Assembly: GCF_029227915.1 (NCBI RefSeq)
Contig: NC_079885.1
Span: 6,574,001-6,638,000 of the forward strand
DNA from: Hydractinia symbiolongicarpus
Lineage: Eukaryota; Cnidaria; Hydrozoa; Anthoathecata; Hydractiniidae
Direction of reading: 5' to 3'
DNA: 64,000 nucleotides
Below the pieces are notes generated by a model. It was given only the letters and a program-made list of their open reading frames with translations. It did not search any database and was not told the DNA's origin. The position numbers were made by a program, and so were the translations under genes. The first letter of the stretch is position 1. The number at the start of each line of letters is the position of its first letter. This document shows positions 45,935-58,029 of this stretch, one piece after another.

Positions 45935-46315
45935 TTAAGCATGGGTGGAAAAAAAGGAAAACGAGTAAATTGTATATTTTCATATATTATATATACATTA
46001 GTATTATTATTTCATTGGAAAGATAATCGATTTAAAATCTTCTCTTTTTTTTCATTGATATTCATTGTCACTTGCAAAAGTTTTTGTTCATAAAAATGCA
46101 GATTTTGGAAAATTCGCAAAAAAAATTTTTGTAAAATTTCTTCCAGAAGTAGAATTCGCGAAAATTAACTTTGCGAAATTTCGCGGTTTTCTATCCTCAC
46201 GAAAATTTCTGCCCGCGAAAATTTCTGCCCAGTAGTCCAGATGTTGAGAAAACCTGCTCCAGACTTTCAAGACGTGGTTTCATGCGCTTGTTAAATAAAA
46301 AAGTACAGTACCAAC

Positions 46316-46549
46316 ATTTGTCAGTGTTTTGCACACGGCATAAAATGCACTGACCTTTGTAGCTGTAAGAAATGCGATAATACACACGAAAGTGACGAAA
46401 GCAGTGACGACGATGACAATGATGGTACCGATGAAGAAGATGGTGACCAAGAAAAACAGGAAGATGAAGGTTTTAAAGATATACAATTAATGGACGAAAG
46501 CGCAAGCAATTCCTTGAGCGACACTGATAGTGATGATACCTTTTGTTAG
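46316..46549 (+). CDS. CXC (tesmin/TSO1-like) half-domain with acidic tail, fragment
   Basis: The frame encodes ICQCFAHGIKCTDLCSCKKC followed by DN. The spacing C-x-CF-x4-K-C-x3-C-x-C-x2-C-x-N is that of the second half of a tesmin/TSO1-type CXC repeat, a zinc-binding DNA-binding module (LIN54, tesmin; also some transposases). A long acidic tail follows (SDDDDNDGTDEEDGD and on) and the stop is at 46547-46549. The frame is open upstream only to about 46290, so the first half and any start are missing or frameshifted. It is probably a relic of a transposon-derived gene. Confidence 0.5.
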   Translation: MCQCFAHGIKCTDLCSCKKCDNTHESDESSDDDDNDGTDEEDGDQEKQEDEGFKDIQLMDESASNSLSDTDSDDTFC

Positions 46550-46934
46550 CGTTAATTACAACCTCCTCCCAGGCCAGTGCAATTTTGTATTCTTTCAGCA
46601 CAATGACGGCACGACACAAAAAATCTAATCACGTTGCCGCTGTTTCCTATCTTTCCTACATTTCCTACATTTACCTTTTCATTTTGAATTGATTGATGAA
46701 TGACACATTATAAATGTAGCTGCCTTATGACGTCATCAGCACCTAATTTGAAGTTTTTTAGGCCTGTTAAGCACTTTTTTCTTAGCCGAACAAGTGATAT
46801 TGTAGAATAGATATTGTAGAATAGATTGCTCACTTTATTCCCAACTTCCAAGTACCCAATTCTCCCTGACTATATGGCTGTTACCCGAAGAAAAATTTAA
46901 TTTCATATGTATATTGCCTTATCATACGACTTAA

Positions 46935-48480
46935 TTTTCTTCCACATTAAATAAATTATGTTTTTAAAAACTAGAATTTTTAAGGAATAATACATATACT
47001 GAATATATGTCTGAGTCATTACAGTATCCTTAAAGCCAGGTCTCTACCTAAGAATATCTTGTTATCGCGAAAAATTGCGTTTTTGTCCATTAAAAAAAAG
47101 AAAGGTTGTCGTGAAAAAAAGAAAGGTTGTCGTGAAAAGTATTCACTTTTTAATCAACATTTCCCACTACTCGCCTTAGCACACAAACATTTTTTTACTT
47201 CTGCTGAATTTCATTCTCAGCAAAGTTATTCCAGCTTCGTTTCCTTCATGTTTTAATTTTGACCCTGCAAGCCACGTAATATTAGCTAGCACAAAATACA
47301 CGATCAGATCAAACGGGATAGTATAAACTGTATTTTTCATCCTGCTGTCGTATTACCAGCAGTAAAAAAAAAACTTTGATTACGACGTGAAAGCTTAATC
47401 ACACATTGTTAAGCGAGTTAAGATTCAATTTACAATGTTTAAAAACACCAGTTGTCCCGAAATAAAATATCGCAATAAGAAAGACAAAGTTGTCGTTCTC
47501 CATAGACTAAAAATTTTGCGACTTAATTTATATGTGTCCACTTGTAATCCGAAGATTTATTAAGATGCGATTTCGCGATTACCATTTTTAACGCATGTGG
47601 GCATAAATAAGGCTTGTAAAATATGTTAGTTGCTTATATTTTGTAGAACACAAATAAATGCAACATATTTAACTAGATGTTCTGTACTAGTGGTAAAGGT
47701 TCCATGATTATTTATCACGAAATAAGACTGTTTTTCTGTAAGCAACACCTGATAAGCACCATCTTAAAAACAACACGAGTCTTAAATCATTTGAAAAACG
47801 AAGCAACCTGTAAAAATAGCCAGCTACAGGTACATGCATTTTGTTTCTGAGATTTCCCATTGTGATAAGAAGTTACTCATATTTTTAACAAGTTAAATAT
47901 ACACTACTGTAATTTAATCGAAGCTTTGAAGATTTCAAAAAGTTCGTGCAGTGCAGACGCATTCTTAAAATTGCGTGGTAAAAACCAAATCACCAAAACA
48001 AAACAAATTTAATATTTTTAAGCAGAACTGCACAACAGTCTCGTTATGTTTGCTATAAATTTTATTCCAATTTTCAGATTCTCAAAAATTCAGTCAAGAA
48101 CTTGGGTCAAAATTTAAGAAATAAAAAAATAAATGAAGTCAATATTTATAACAGAAATCGCAAATATTGTGAAAAAAATTACTACATGAAAAGTCCGAGA
48201 AAAGGACAATGTTTGAATGTAGAAAAAGGAAAGGATTAATTCTAGCGGGAAATTAATTGCTGAGATAGGCGTTCATCTACCAAGAGGGTTATTACATGTG
48301 CTAGTTCTTTCTAGAAAGAAGGAGAGAATTCTGAAATTATTTAAAAAGAGACATTAGAAACTTACGAAACAAGAACGGGGTCATATACTATAAGAAAATA
48401 TTGATATTTTTCCAATGCAAATGTGTGTGTAGATCAGGGTAAATCCTCCAAAAACAAAGTTGTCTTTCTCCTTTTGACTC
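46935..48480 (+). repeat. segmental duplication block 2, unit A
   Basis: The block matches 57870-58018 plus 59760-61060. Landmarks are GAGTCATTACAGTATCCTTA, AAGCCAGGTCTCTACC, GGTTGTCGTGAAAAG, TATTCACTTT, ACGATCAGATCAAACGG and AGTATAAACTGTATTT. Unit B has about 1.7 kb extra at 58.02-59.76 kb. No open frame is conserved between the two copies, so the block looks non-coding. Confidence 0.8.
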
Positions 48481-49485
48481 GAAAAGAACCAACCTCGATC
48501 CCAGGGCCTGTAGCATTTTTTGATACGCGGATGAAACGTGTACGAGGCCCTGGTACAACAGACTTAATCAACAAATGAGATTGCGTGTACGGCTTTTTTA
48601 AATTATGTTAAAAAGATAATTAATGCAGAACTATTTTTGCAAACACTGCATTTTCTTTGTCAGACGAGCATTACGAAGATTTTTATGGTTATTTGTTTAT
48701 GAAGAAAATATTTTTATTAACGTTATTTTTGACTTATCTTGCACCGTTTACAAATTTATCAAAGCTGTTAAAAATTTCTAAACTATACTTTTGTTTCCTC
48801 ACTGATGGTGAAAAAGGCAGCTAACAACTCAAATGGAATGGTGCGACGAACATCCTGTCCTGCCAACGAAAGTAACGGGTACTCTCATCTTTTGTTGGGA
48901 CACAAAATTGTATTTTTGTTTTCATATGCTAAAAAGAAAAGAAAAACTTCGTTCAAATGCAACTGTAGTGTGTATGCTGACTAACTGGCTAGATTCTGTT
49001 GGCTGATGCACAAACAATTACATCGATGACAAATAGTTTTTCTTAAAATACCACACGTGTCAAGAGATATCTTTTAACAAACGTTTGGGACAAAATACTA
49101 GCTAAAATATTGGAAAATGCATGTAAATAAATTAGGTAAAAAAGCAGTATAAATAAAAAGAAATGTATACAAAAAATCACAATTTACTAATAGATTATTG
49201 TTTTTAGGCAACGAAAAAAAAAATACAACACATAAAGTTTATGGTGAGTGTGCTGAAGTATGAAGGCTGTGTGCTGAAACAAACTTAAAACGGTGTAGTG
49301 AAATTTTCAGAAGTATTGGAACCTCAAAACAACTTTAAGAAGAAATGAAAAATAATTGTGGGTATCGCAATTATGCTAGCTAATATCGTCCTAAATGTGA
49401 AAGACAATTCAAGATTTTCTGCCGGAATGCACAAATAAGCTTTTAGAAATTGCAGTGTGGAGATTTTTATATCATCACCTTTGTT

Positions 49486-49722
49486 TCAAACACCTAGTGC
49501 TGATATTATGTCCAGTATATGCATGCAAATTGCTGCATGTACATATTCAATGATCTTCGGTATTTGGTGGACTTGGTAGACTTGTTTGATATATCGTGCA
49601 TAAACTCCTATACCAAGAGCAGAGGTTGCTATAATGATGCAAACATTTAGATCTTCTTTTTGTAAATTCAAGAAGAATTTGGTTTTGGATGGTCTTTGTT
49701 TGTGGTGTGTGAAATTGCGCAA
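49486..49722 (-). pseudogene. RecQ-like helicase fragment, motif V region
   Basis: The frame contains FFLNLQKEDLNVCIIIATSA followed by LGIGV, then KQVYQVHQIPKIIEYVHA. RecQ and related superfamily 2 helicases have at this place a V-x-IATSALGMGV block (motif V), then a V-IHYGLP-I-E-YVQE strand. The GRAGRDG arginine finger (motif VI) that should follow is lost. It is decayed or one exon of a broken gene, in the same orientation as 52903-53127. Confidence 0.6.
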
Positions 49723-50031
49723 TTAAACAATTCTTAGGTATTATGTTTTATTATGTATATATTTATTTTAATACATTATTTTTTATAACCTTAATCTGCA
49801 AAATTTCTTCCTTACCAACTTTCTCTTCTTTCTGCGGTATACATTTTTTCTGTTTGGATCATGAGATTATTGTTAAGGTTCTTATTCCAGATATAAAATG
49901 TTTTATTCTAGTCACTGCTTTTCCTGTTATTCGGTTGTTATAGATATTTGTAAGTATAAGTATTGGCATATAGCTATATATAAAGTAAAAAACAGGTGCT
50001 GTAGGAAGTATGCCTCATCAATAACACAGCT

Positions 50032-52851
50032 CAGGGGCAGATCTAGGATTTTTTTCTGGTTAGGCAAAATTTCACCGATTTTTTGGCAAAGTAATATCAA
50101 GGGTAGTGGTGTTGTACGAGGTAAAGCGGGCGTTTTGTGTTTTTATTATACAAAGAGCTAAAATCTTTCTAAAAGTGAGGATTTTAGTTATTGAAAATCT
50201 AGATTAGAAACGAAAGTGTCTTTATAGCCCAATAAATAAAAGTAACCTCCGTAGTTTAACACTGGTATCCTCGCTAAAACATGCGGATGGAAAACTCCGT
50301 TTGGTAAATTAGACTCAAAACAGGGTTAGAGTTGCCACAGTTCCTTTGAATGACATACCACACTGGTATCATCTAAGCATCTTTTTTACTTTTTACGCAT
50401 TTAATACGAATACAAGTAATCGCCAAGTTACAAATTTGGGGAGTTATTTTATTTCAAAATATGCAAGAAGTCTAATAGCTAATAATACAACAAACAGTTA
50501 CATTTACAAGACAATTTTAGGAATAGATAGTCAACAGCAGTGCAACGTAGAATTATTGTTTGGAAAATTACAGCCTGTGTTAACAACCAGCAAATGCAAA
50601 AACAAAAGCAGCATGTGTAAGGTAGCAACGCATAATAAACGTCTACAAAAAATATATAGTTACCCCTTTATGAAGTTAATATAGTTTAATATTAAGGTTA
50701 CTGGTGTAGTTTTGCACCAATTTCTATTAAGCATTAATTTTATTGTTAAAAAATTTCCACAAAAGTTAAGTAGTTTATTAAGCCAGAAAAGAGTTAAAAA
50801 TCAGAAAAATAACATCAAAACATTTAACATGTCTCCATATTATTTACCCTCACATGCCCCTGTCCACTATGTTTAAAAGTATTTTAATACTTTGAAATTT
50901 TTAAGAAAGTTATAGTAACTAGGACAATTCTGAAGATTCTCATATAAAAAGCAACATATATATATACAAATTCTACTCATATGCATAAGTTAATATGACA
51001 TTTTTATTGGCTTGAGTCTGTAGCAGAACGTTCTTTAACACGCAATTCTTGTTTCGATCTGTATCATTTCACGTGAAAATCATTTCTATCAGTACAAGTT
51101 ATTTTGATATCATATCCATCCATTTGATATATAGATATATATATCCATTGTTTACAGTTTTCCAATATTATAAGGATTCATAATGAATCTGCTGTGTTCT
51201 TTAATTGATGGTGATTTTCATTGTCAGAAGAATATTCATCATGGCTGACATCAATGTATCTATTCCTAAAACAAAATTATATATGTTGTATTGCTCAACA
51301 AAAAAGAAGAAATATTATACAACAAACTTGGACTATTCTTAGATTAGGTATTGTTTCATTCTTTTATTTTTAGCAATTTTATCACAATTAAAAGCAGCAT
51401 GGGAAAGTTAAGAATCTTCTCGTGTTCTTAAAAGTTTTTAAAATGAGCAGTGGGATGTTGTATATAAAATCTACTAGGGACACTCACAATCGAAAACTAT
51501 ATGCTAAACGTAAATTTGACCTTGGGACGAGGTCGAATCCTTTGACGTTTAAGTATATCTCATACTGTAAACATCGATTTTTAAAGAACAGAAAGTATTT
51601 TGAACTTGTTGTCGTCTACCTGCTTAACAGGAGCACATATCCGAGTGCGTATGATTTCAGGGACTGACAACATTCGAATATTACCTATCTGTAAATCCCC
51701 AGGGAAAGGAGATCTACAGACCTATCTACATTTAGCTTACACCTTTGTGTTTATGAAAAAGCTGTCCCTTAGTTATCTTACAAGAATTATTCCTTTTCCA
51801 CACGGAGACAAAGATACACAGTTGCATAAACGGCTACAAGAAGCCTGTGACCTTAAGACAATAAACAAAAAACTAACAAAATTCCAACTAATACATGCAG
51901 CTTAGCAATACTCTATACCAAACTTAACATAGACCTCAACATACACCAAACATTTTTTGACCGCCAAGACAGTGTTTACTTAAATTGCCTCAGTTATCTC
52001 GTTTAGCATTGGTTTAGCATCATGTTAAAACCTTTTGTTTTGATAAGAAAAAGATTTTTTAAATCACACGTTTTGTAGGAACATCTGGTGGTTTACCACT
52101 TTTAAGAATAGTTCTTGACACAAAAGTGCCTTAAATCCAGCAGCAGTAAAAACTAAAATATATGAAGTATTACTTACTTTAAAGCAATGTATTTATTGTC
52201 TTTTGCAGAGGCAGGATGAAGGTTTGGTTTAAGACAAAAACATGCCACACGTGGCAACAATACTTCCTTCCAGCATTTCCAATCCTTTTAATATCTGAAA
52301 GGGTTTCCAAATTTAAAACTTTTTCATTTAACTTAGCTAGCATACAGTTGCTTTGATTTTTTCTAGCCACTTGAGGTGTTTCCTGCAATTGGACCTGACC
52401 CAGCTAAACCATGTTGAAAAAAAAGCATCCACTTCTCGTCCATATAACCATACCCGTGGTCGTTTTAGGCGTTGGACTTAAAAACCCACGGACGTTTTAG
52501 GCGTTTTTTCTTCTCATTTCAAAATTTCATTCATTGGAACTTGAAAACCCTGCGTTTTTTCTTCCATCTGTGATTTTTATTCATTCGAAACTTTAAAACG
52601 CGGACGTTTTAGGCGAATCGACATTTTTGCCTAAGATTGCCTCGGGTTTGCTTTTGAGTAAAATATCAATGATAAAAAAATTGATAAAACGCCGCATCGT
52701 CATGGTGTCGAAATGAGCCGGATGCCAAAAACAAATTTACAAAAATAATTCTGTTTTTTTTGGATTATTCTATCTATAGAATGTTTTTTCTACGGCCACA
52801 AAATTAGGCTTATGCAATTGCCTAGGCTGCCTAACCCTAGATCCGCCACTG
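50032..52851. mobile_element. 2.8-kb hAT-like element, 5-bp duplication
   Basis: The ends read CAGGGGCAGATCTAGG and CCTAGATCCGCCACTG, flanked by direct CAGCT copies (50027-50031 and 52852-52856). This matches the 5-bp duplication of the MITE at 9147. The + strand frames at 50346-50684 and 51422-51905 lie inside; the second ends KKLTKFQLIHAA. I do not recognise a hAT transposase in either. It inserted between the two RecQ fragments. Confidence 0.65.
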
Positions 52852-52902
52852 CAGCTTTGACATTTTTTGATAAATTTCTATTTTATTAAATTTCTTTCTT
52901 TT

Positions 52903-53127
52903 TCACACAAAATTGCCTCGATGACCATCCAATACAAATGATGGCAACACATCTTCTCTTTTATCGTTAAGACAGAGATCCTCAAACAACATCTGTACAG
53001 CATTCTGCTCAAAATTTAAATCACGTAAAATGTAGCAAGTCATTCCTACTTCTTCAAGAAAATTCATTTGATATTTAATAATTGCATTTAAACAAGTTAC
53101 TACAATGACAATACACCTCTTTAACAA
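52903..53127 (-). pseudogene. RecQ-like helicase fragment, motif Ia region
   Basis: The frame contains CIVIVVTCLNAIIKYQMNFL followed by EEVGMTCYIL. The RecQ equivalent is a hydrophobic strand, then SPLxSLIKDQ-x-L-x2-LG (motif Ia). Here SPL reads TCL and DQ reads YQ, so it is mutated. It would precede motif V (49486-49722) in the same - strand gene. Motifs I (Walker A) and II (DEAH) are not found nearby. Confidence 0.55.
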
Positions 53128-54039
53128 TTAAGTTGTCACTCATTTTCTGCATTGAAAAAAAGAGGAAGTAAACAGAGTGAATCTAATAAGGCTTTAACCA
53201 TGGGCATTATAAATATTTCTCATTTTCTAAAGAAATAATTAGTCTTACGACATGAAAATTTGGTATGTTATTGCCAGTAACCCTATACTTAAAACATATG
53301 TAAATGATTTGTAACTTTTCTTTTTAAAATATTTCACAAAAAAAACTTATTTCAATTCTTTCTTCATGATCTTCTTAATTCATAACAGTTTTCACAACTA
53401 CCTTTTTTCAAGTCTCACTAAGAGAGATTTATTAAAACAATGTTTAACTGAATCTGTGAACTCGTGCATTAAAAAATTTTCGTCTTTTTTCTGATGACAT
53501 CTGGTAGCTAGCTAACAGTTGAAAAATTAAGTAGATTTTTTAGATCCTTTTGATAAAACCCCAATGACGTCCCTGTCGTCATACTATTAACTTTAAGCAT
53601 TTGACTTGTTAAGGTCAGAAAAATTTCGGCCCTTTATATATTTCTGAATTTTCTTCAACATTGCCAATGGTCCACCCTTTCATCTGTTATTTTGCAGCTG
53701 ATGTAAATTACTCTATAATATTTATAAGTGCTGCAGTTTTTAATATATGTTTGATACACCACAAAAAGACTAGAAAGCCACTAAAGGTTGTATTTATACT
53801 GGAATTTTACGGTGCAGCTATAGGCAGCTGTAGTTAGCTACAAAAATCCAATAAATAGTTTGTAAAGTGTTTACTGGATCCGCCACTAAAACACCATCTT
53901 TGATGGAAACGTCACGCATACATTACTTTTCTCTGCATGCTTAATTTTGGGCAAATTTAAGTCTGTTGTACCAGGGCCTCGTACACGTTTCATTTTTATA
54001 TATAAAAAATGCTACAGACCCTGGGTTTGAAGTTGGAAA

Positions 54040-56560
54040 AGAGCCATTTTGAAACTATGCGTAGAAAATCAGAATTTTAACGAAGTAAAGATGCCGTAAA
54101 GAAATACTACTAATGAAAACGCGCAGAAAAAGCGAATATAAGTTTTATTTTTTCTAAAGTTTGGGAGTTGATAGCTCATTTTTTTTTATTTTTTTTTGCA
54201 CGTTGTGGCTTTGTTAAGATCTTATTAATAATGCCAAACATTTTTGAGCTTATTCAAAAGTAATTTCAAAAGCGATAGACCATTAATCATATTTATTTAT
54301 ATGAAAAAGACAATGACGTAATTTTGCCTAAATAAAAAACTAAGAAATTTAAAACAAGTACTATTTTACTTTAGAATAATAAATCACTAACTTTTAAAAA
54401 ACAATGCATATTTTCCGTGTTGTGATAATTTCTCTATTTTTTGAGCCTTTAGGCAAGGAAAATAAAAACAACAAATATGTGAATGTGTACGGGGCTTCAC
54501 CATGATAATTGTTTTATCATTAGCTCTAAAAATCTTAAAACGAAAATAACTGCATTAATTATTCTTACATATAACATGATATATAGTATTTACGTCTCTT
54601 CCCTTAGCCAATCACGTTAGAGACATTTACGTCATAATGATAAGGAATCATCAAAAAATATTGCATCCAACACTGTTCACGTAAAAATTGAAAGAATAGA
54701 AGAAACTCTTTGTAAGAACTTTACTCTGAATAAACCATGAAATAATGTCAATCAAAGATACACTTATGCTGTACATTCATGCATCTGTAACTAAAGAAAC
54801 CATTGTTAAACAATGCAGAAACTAGCTACTCCTGTTAGCTACAGTTTTCCATCGTATACTGCTTTAAATGTATCCCTATATACAGAAATCATATCAAACA
54901 TCTCGCTTGTAAACAACCTGTGCGCGAGGACTCTCATTCTTCTCCAATTGTCTCTATTCCATGGCCAAGCTTTGAAGACATGGGCATCAACGATACAATC
55001 AGACGTCAAATTGACGCGTTTGTCCCAATTTCCAGTTGCAATGCGTGTGCATCCTAAAAAACCTTTGTAAAAATGATGGGAGCTATTATCTACCTTCTTT
55101 ACATAATCCGTAATCTTAACAGTAGCATAAAATTGGTCAAGGTACCATAATGGACCACCGTGTCGAGCTGGTTCGTTGATGTCCTGACCTTTAGTGTAAT
55201 CTCCTAAGACCTTTAAAAAATGACCAATCTCTTTATACCTTATTATATTTTGATTTTTTGGCTTCATTTGAATGTCTTTCCCAAAAATTCGCCTCCACAA
55301 TTTTACTGTCATTTCCATGTGACTTAAGGGAAACATTTGGTATCGACTGCCAGAGTAATTAAACCATCCGCAACAACCTGTCATCGTCAGCATCATAGTT
55401 TTGCCAAACGGAACATGGTACTGCGGCGTGTTTATTGGCCATAAGTCAGCATCACCTGTGATTATATAATCATGATCGTTGAATTGATCCAATACAGCTG
55501 GTGCTAAACGCAGTACCTGTCCAAGCCGTACCTTCATGTGTGACGGCACATCAAAGTAAATAATGGTAGCGCCCACCTGTTTTAAAGTTTCTTCTACTAT
55601 TCGTAGCAATCGGTACGCCTCTGGTTGTATGTTTTCAAAATCCACCATGATAAGTGTTATCGTTTCGAAACCTACTCTTCTCCAAGCGAGCGCAGTAAAC
55701 GGTAGCAGATATAAATATCCCCATGCTCGATTTGTTGCAAAACCTTTTCCACGGTAAAAGAAATTCGTATCGTTTGGATAATTAGGTACAGAGGCTGATA
55801 TGACTGAGTAGTTTCTCGGTTTTTGATACGCATTTGTGTTTGATTTCTGTTCGCACTGACACGTTCTGCTTCTACGTTGATTAATTTGTGTGTTCCTTGT
55901 TCCAGTATCATAGATGAACGTTAACAACAAGATAGTTAATATTGCTGAATAAGCTGCGAGAAGCTTGGATATATAAAGTGGAATAATCATCTTGCTAAAA
56001 AGACAACACTCAATGAAAAAAAAAAATTTAAACACCTTCTCCTGATTATTTTCTTTTCTGGTGACAACTTTGTTACACGTGGGTTTTTTTTTTCAATAAC
56101 AATGTATTGAGAATACAATTTCTAAGTAGGAAATTATTTTTATTTTTTTATGAAGGCGTTCACTCGGGGGTAACCATTACTAAGTGCTACCGATAAGAGA
56201 GTAATAATTGCATCGTGATTGAAATCAGAGTTTAAAGGAGATAATTTTTGAACACGTTAATTAATTCTATGCATTGTTTGATGTTACTTTTTAAATTATG
56301 TGAGCACTCACAAAAACATTTCGCATGTTCTTTGATGATTTAATACATATAAGACACCGAATCATACTAATAACAAAATTAGTCAGTTTTTTTATACCTA
56401 TGATATTGCAAATTATCGGCAATGATAACGCCCTGTTAGCATAAATACTCTTATTAACTCGACATAAATTTATTCATAATTTAATTCATTTATTTATTTT
56501 TTCAAAATAAATAAATGATTCAAAATAGAATCTCGTTCACTCATCCGACTCTCTTTTGAT
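54040..56560 (-). repeat. segmental duplication block 3, unit A (carries glycosyltransferase copy 1)
   Basis: The block matches about 61060-63760. Shared non-coding landmarks include AACAATGCAGAAACTAGCTA, TAGCCAATCACGTT, TTAGTCAGTTTTTTTATACC, and TTATTTATTTTTTCAAAA beyond the gene. Confidence 0.85.
54839..55990 (-). CDS. glycosyltransferase-like type II membrane protein, copy 1
   Basis: A single-exon frame of 383 residues starts at the ATG at 55990. The frame is open for 15 more codons upstream, but that extension has no ATG, crosses a T-run, and contains a good acceptor (GTCTTTTTAG) four bases before the ATG, so a 5' UTR intron is likely. One N-terminal helix (about 7-27) follows a short cytoplasmic end: a Golgi/ER-type signal anchor. 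The lumenal part has a Rossmann-like strand pattern and YIITGDADLWPI (DxD at 180-182), typical of GT-A glycosyltransferases that bind a metal and a nucleotide sugar. Further blocks are PARHGGPLWYLDQ and GCTRIATGNWDK, plus several Cys and N-glycosylation sites. I cannot name the family or the sugar. Copy 2 at 61.9 kb is about 97% identical, with all these motifs kept. Confidence 0.85.
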   Translation of the reverse strand: MIIPLYISKLLAAYSAILTILLLTFIYDTGTRNTQINQRRSRTCQCEQKSNTNAYQKPRNYSVISASVPNYPNDTNFFYRGKGFATNRAWGYLYLLPFTALAWRRVGFETITLIMVDFENIQPEAYRLLRIVEETLKQVGATIIYFDVPSHMKVRLGQVLRLAPAVLDQFNDHDYIITGDADLWPINTPQYHVPFGKTMMLTMTGCCGWFNYSGSRYQMFPLSHMEMTVKLWRRIFGKDIQMKPKNQNIIRYKEIGHFLKVLGDYTKGQDINEPARHGGPLWYLDQFYATVKITDYVKKVDNSSHHFYKGFLGCTRIATGNWDKRVNLTSDCIVDAHVFKAWPWNRDNWRRMRVLAHRLFTSEMFDMISVYRDTFKAVYDGKL

Positions 56561-57344
56561 AAAAAATGATGAAAGTTTCGCCTAACACGTAGACAGGATA
56601 CCTATCTCACTTTCTACTCTCGCACTTCGATGTCTGTCTTGAATTTGCGACCCTGCTTTTTTTAGCGCGCTAAAGCGGAAATGAGAGACAGTAATAAATG
56701 ACAGGAATGCAACTGCTAATTTCTGATTGGCTAATTTTTGCAACGCGGTTCCGCAACAATTTTGTTGATCGGTGGCCGTATTAACTAAACTAATAAAAAA
56801 GCCACACTTTTTTAATTATGTTATAGTGAGGCTGAGGATTAAAATTATGTATTTAATTTATTTCATTCACTATTTCGGTTTTGAAATCCAACTCAAACAT
56901 TTTAGTTCAACGTTATTTTTCGATTAAACCTAAACAATTAAAAATTATAGTTAAAAAAATTCAAATGTAGTTGATACCTTGTGTATTCTTATGGTAAAGG
57001 TTTAATCTACCAACTTCTAGCCAGTGCGTGTTTAAAGTGTACATGCGCGCTTCATGTGTTTCCTGAAATTTTGCGCTTGAACTTTAAGGACATTAGGCTA
57101 CTTACTCAGGGTGCTTAAAACCATGTTACAGTATGCAGTTGTATACTTATAATAGAAGGAGAGTGTGGATGCATTTTCCATGCTCAACACGGATAAGATA
57201 CCATTCTTTCTTGTTCAGAAAAGACAACAAGGTAACTGTAAACAACGTTCATCTAGATGCCATTGCTTAAAAGGTGTTGTAAATGACGGTATATCAAGCT
57301 GGCAGCAGCATTAGCGTTGGCCGATTACTTGACCAAAGACGACA
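56561..57344. other. no recognisable gene; spacer between duplication units
   Basis: This is unique sequence joining units A and B. No repeat end or coding frame is evident. The breakpoint of the tandem duplication must lie near here. Confidence 0.4.
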
Positions 57345-57740
57345 AAGACATTCTCCTTGACAGAAATGTACTATCAACGAGTTGTTTGACACAGCAGGAG
57401 ATAAAAACAACTAATTTATAGAGAATATTTTAAATAGTTATTAGCTATGTCATACAGCAGGAGATAAAAATTTTTTTAGGGAAATAAATTGATGTATTTA
57501 ATTTGCAGTAGGATAAAAATGTTGGAAGAATTATTAGGATAGTTGCTACCCATCCTTTTCTTATTTCCTCTTGTATGCAGCGTGTATTATCGTGTAAGAG
57601 TTTTTGTGTTAACGAGAGCGGTGTAAAAGAATATACCAAATCCGGTTTTCTTGATCTTATCTCTGTAAAATTTTAAACTGATTTAGAAATATTACGCAAT
57701 GAAAAAATAAAACGAAGAGGAGTTTCGGATATATTAATGA
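57345..57740 (+). repeat. segmental duplication block 1, unit B
   Basis: It matches 40545-40815 joined to 42827-43020, without the 2.0-kb insertion; the join is at GTGTATTATCGTGTAAGAG. The pseudokinase coding exons are not duplicated: only its 3' flank is. Confidence 0.85.
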
Positions 57741-57858
57741 GAAAAAATCGCGGATTCGCCCGCCTTTTTTATACCGCATTGCATGCGTCTCGCTACTTGC
57801 GGTACTATTTTGCGTGACAGACAGAAATATACGGGAATTTTAACATAGATTATAGAAT
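57741..57858 (-). mobile_element. mini-Helitron, truncated at the 3' end
   Basis: TTCGCCCGCC, TTTTTATACCGCATTGC, CGTCTCGCTACTTGC and TTTTGCGTGACAGACAG followed by a degraded TATTATAATAT-like end match the family on the - strand. The 3' hairpin is reduced to CGCGGATTCG. It lies between duplication blocks 1 and 2 of unit B. Confidence 0.65.
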
Positions 57859-58029
57859 TCAAATTGCGTCCGTATCTAATAAATAATTTTTTGAAAAACT
57901 AGAAGTTTTAAGGAATAAGACATATACAGAATATGTGCCTGAGTCATTACAATATCCTTAAAGCCAGGTGTCCACCTAAGAATATCTTGTTATCGCAAAA
58001 AATCGCGGTTTTGGTAATACAAAAACTCG

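Larger units (their letters stand above)
48490..54036 (-). mobile_element. 5.5-kb DNA element with RecQ-helicase fragments
   Basis: The ends carry inverted repeats of about 75-80 bp: CAACCTCGATCCCAGGGCCT, GTAGCATTTTTTGATACG, ATGAAACGTGTACGAGGCCC, TGGTACAACAGACTTAA, and their inverted counterpart at 53955-54036. Flanks AAAAGAAC (48482-48489) and AAAAGAGC (54037-54044) look like an 8-bp duplication. Unit B has the continuous AAAGAACCATGTTGA at about 61061, an empty site. The terminal CCTCG...CCAGGG motif is that of the small MITEs at 7.5, 10.6 and 11.4 kb. Inside are two RecQ-type frames and a nested 2.8-kb element. Confidence 0.7.

Noticed and set aside
55991-56035. Fifteen extra N-terminal residues on glycosyltransferase copy 1
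   Set aside because: The extension begins at GTG, crosses a T-run that differs in length in copy 2, and includes a splice acceptor. The ATG at 55990 aligns exactly with copy 2.
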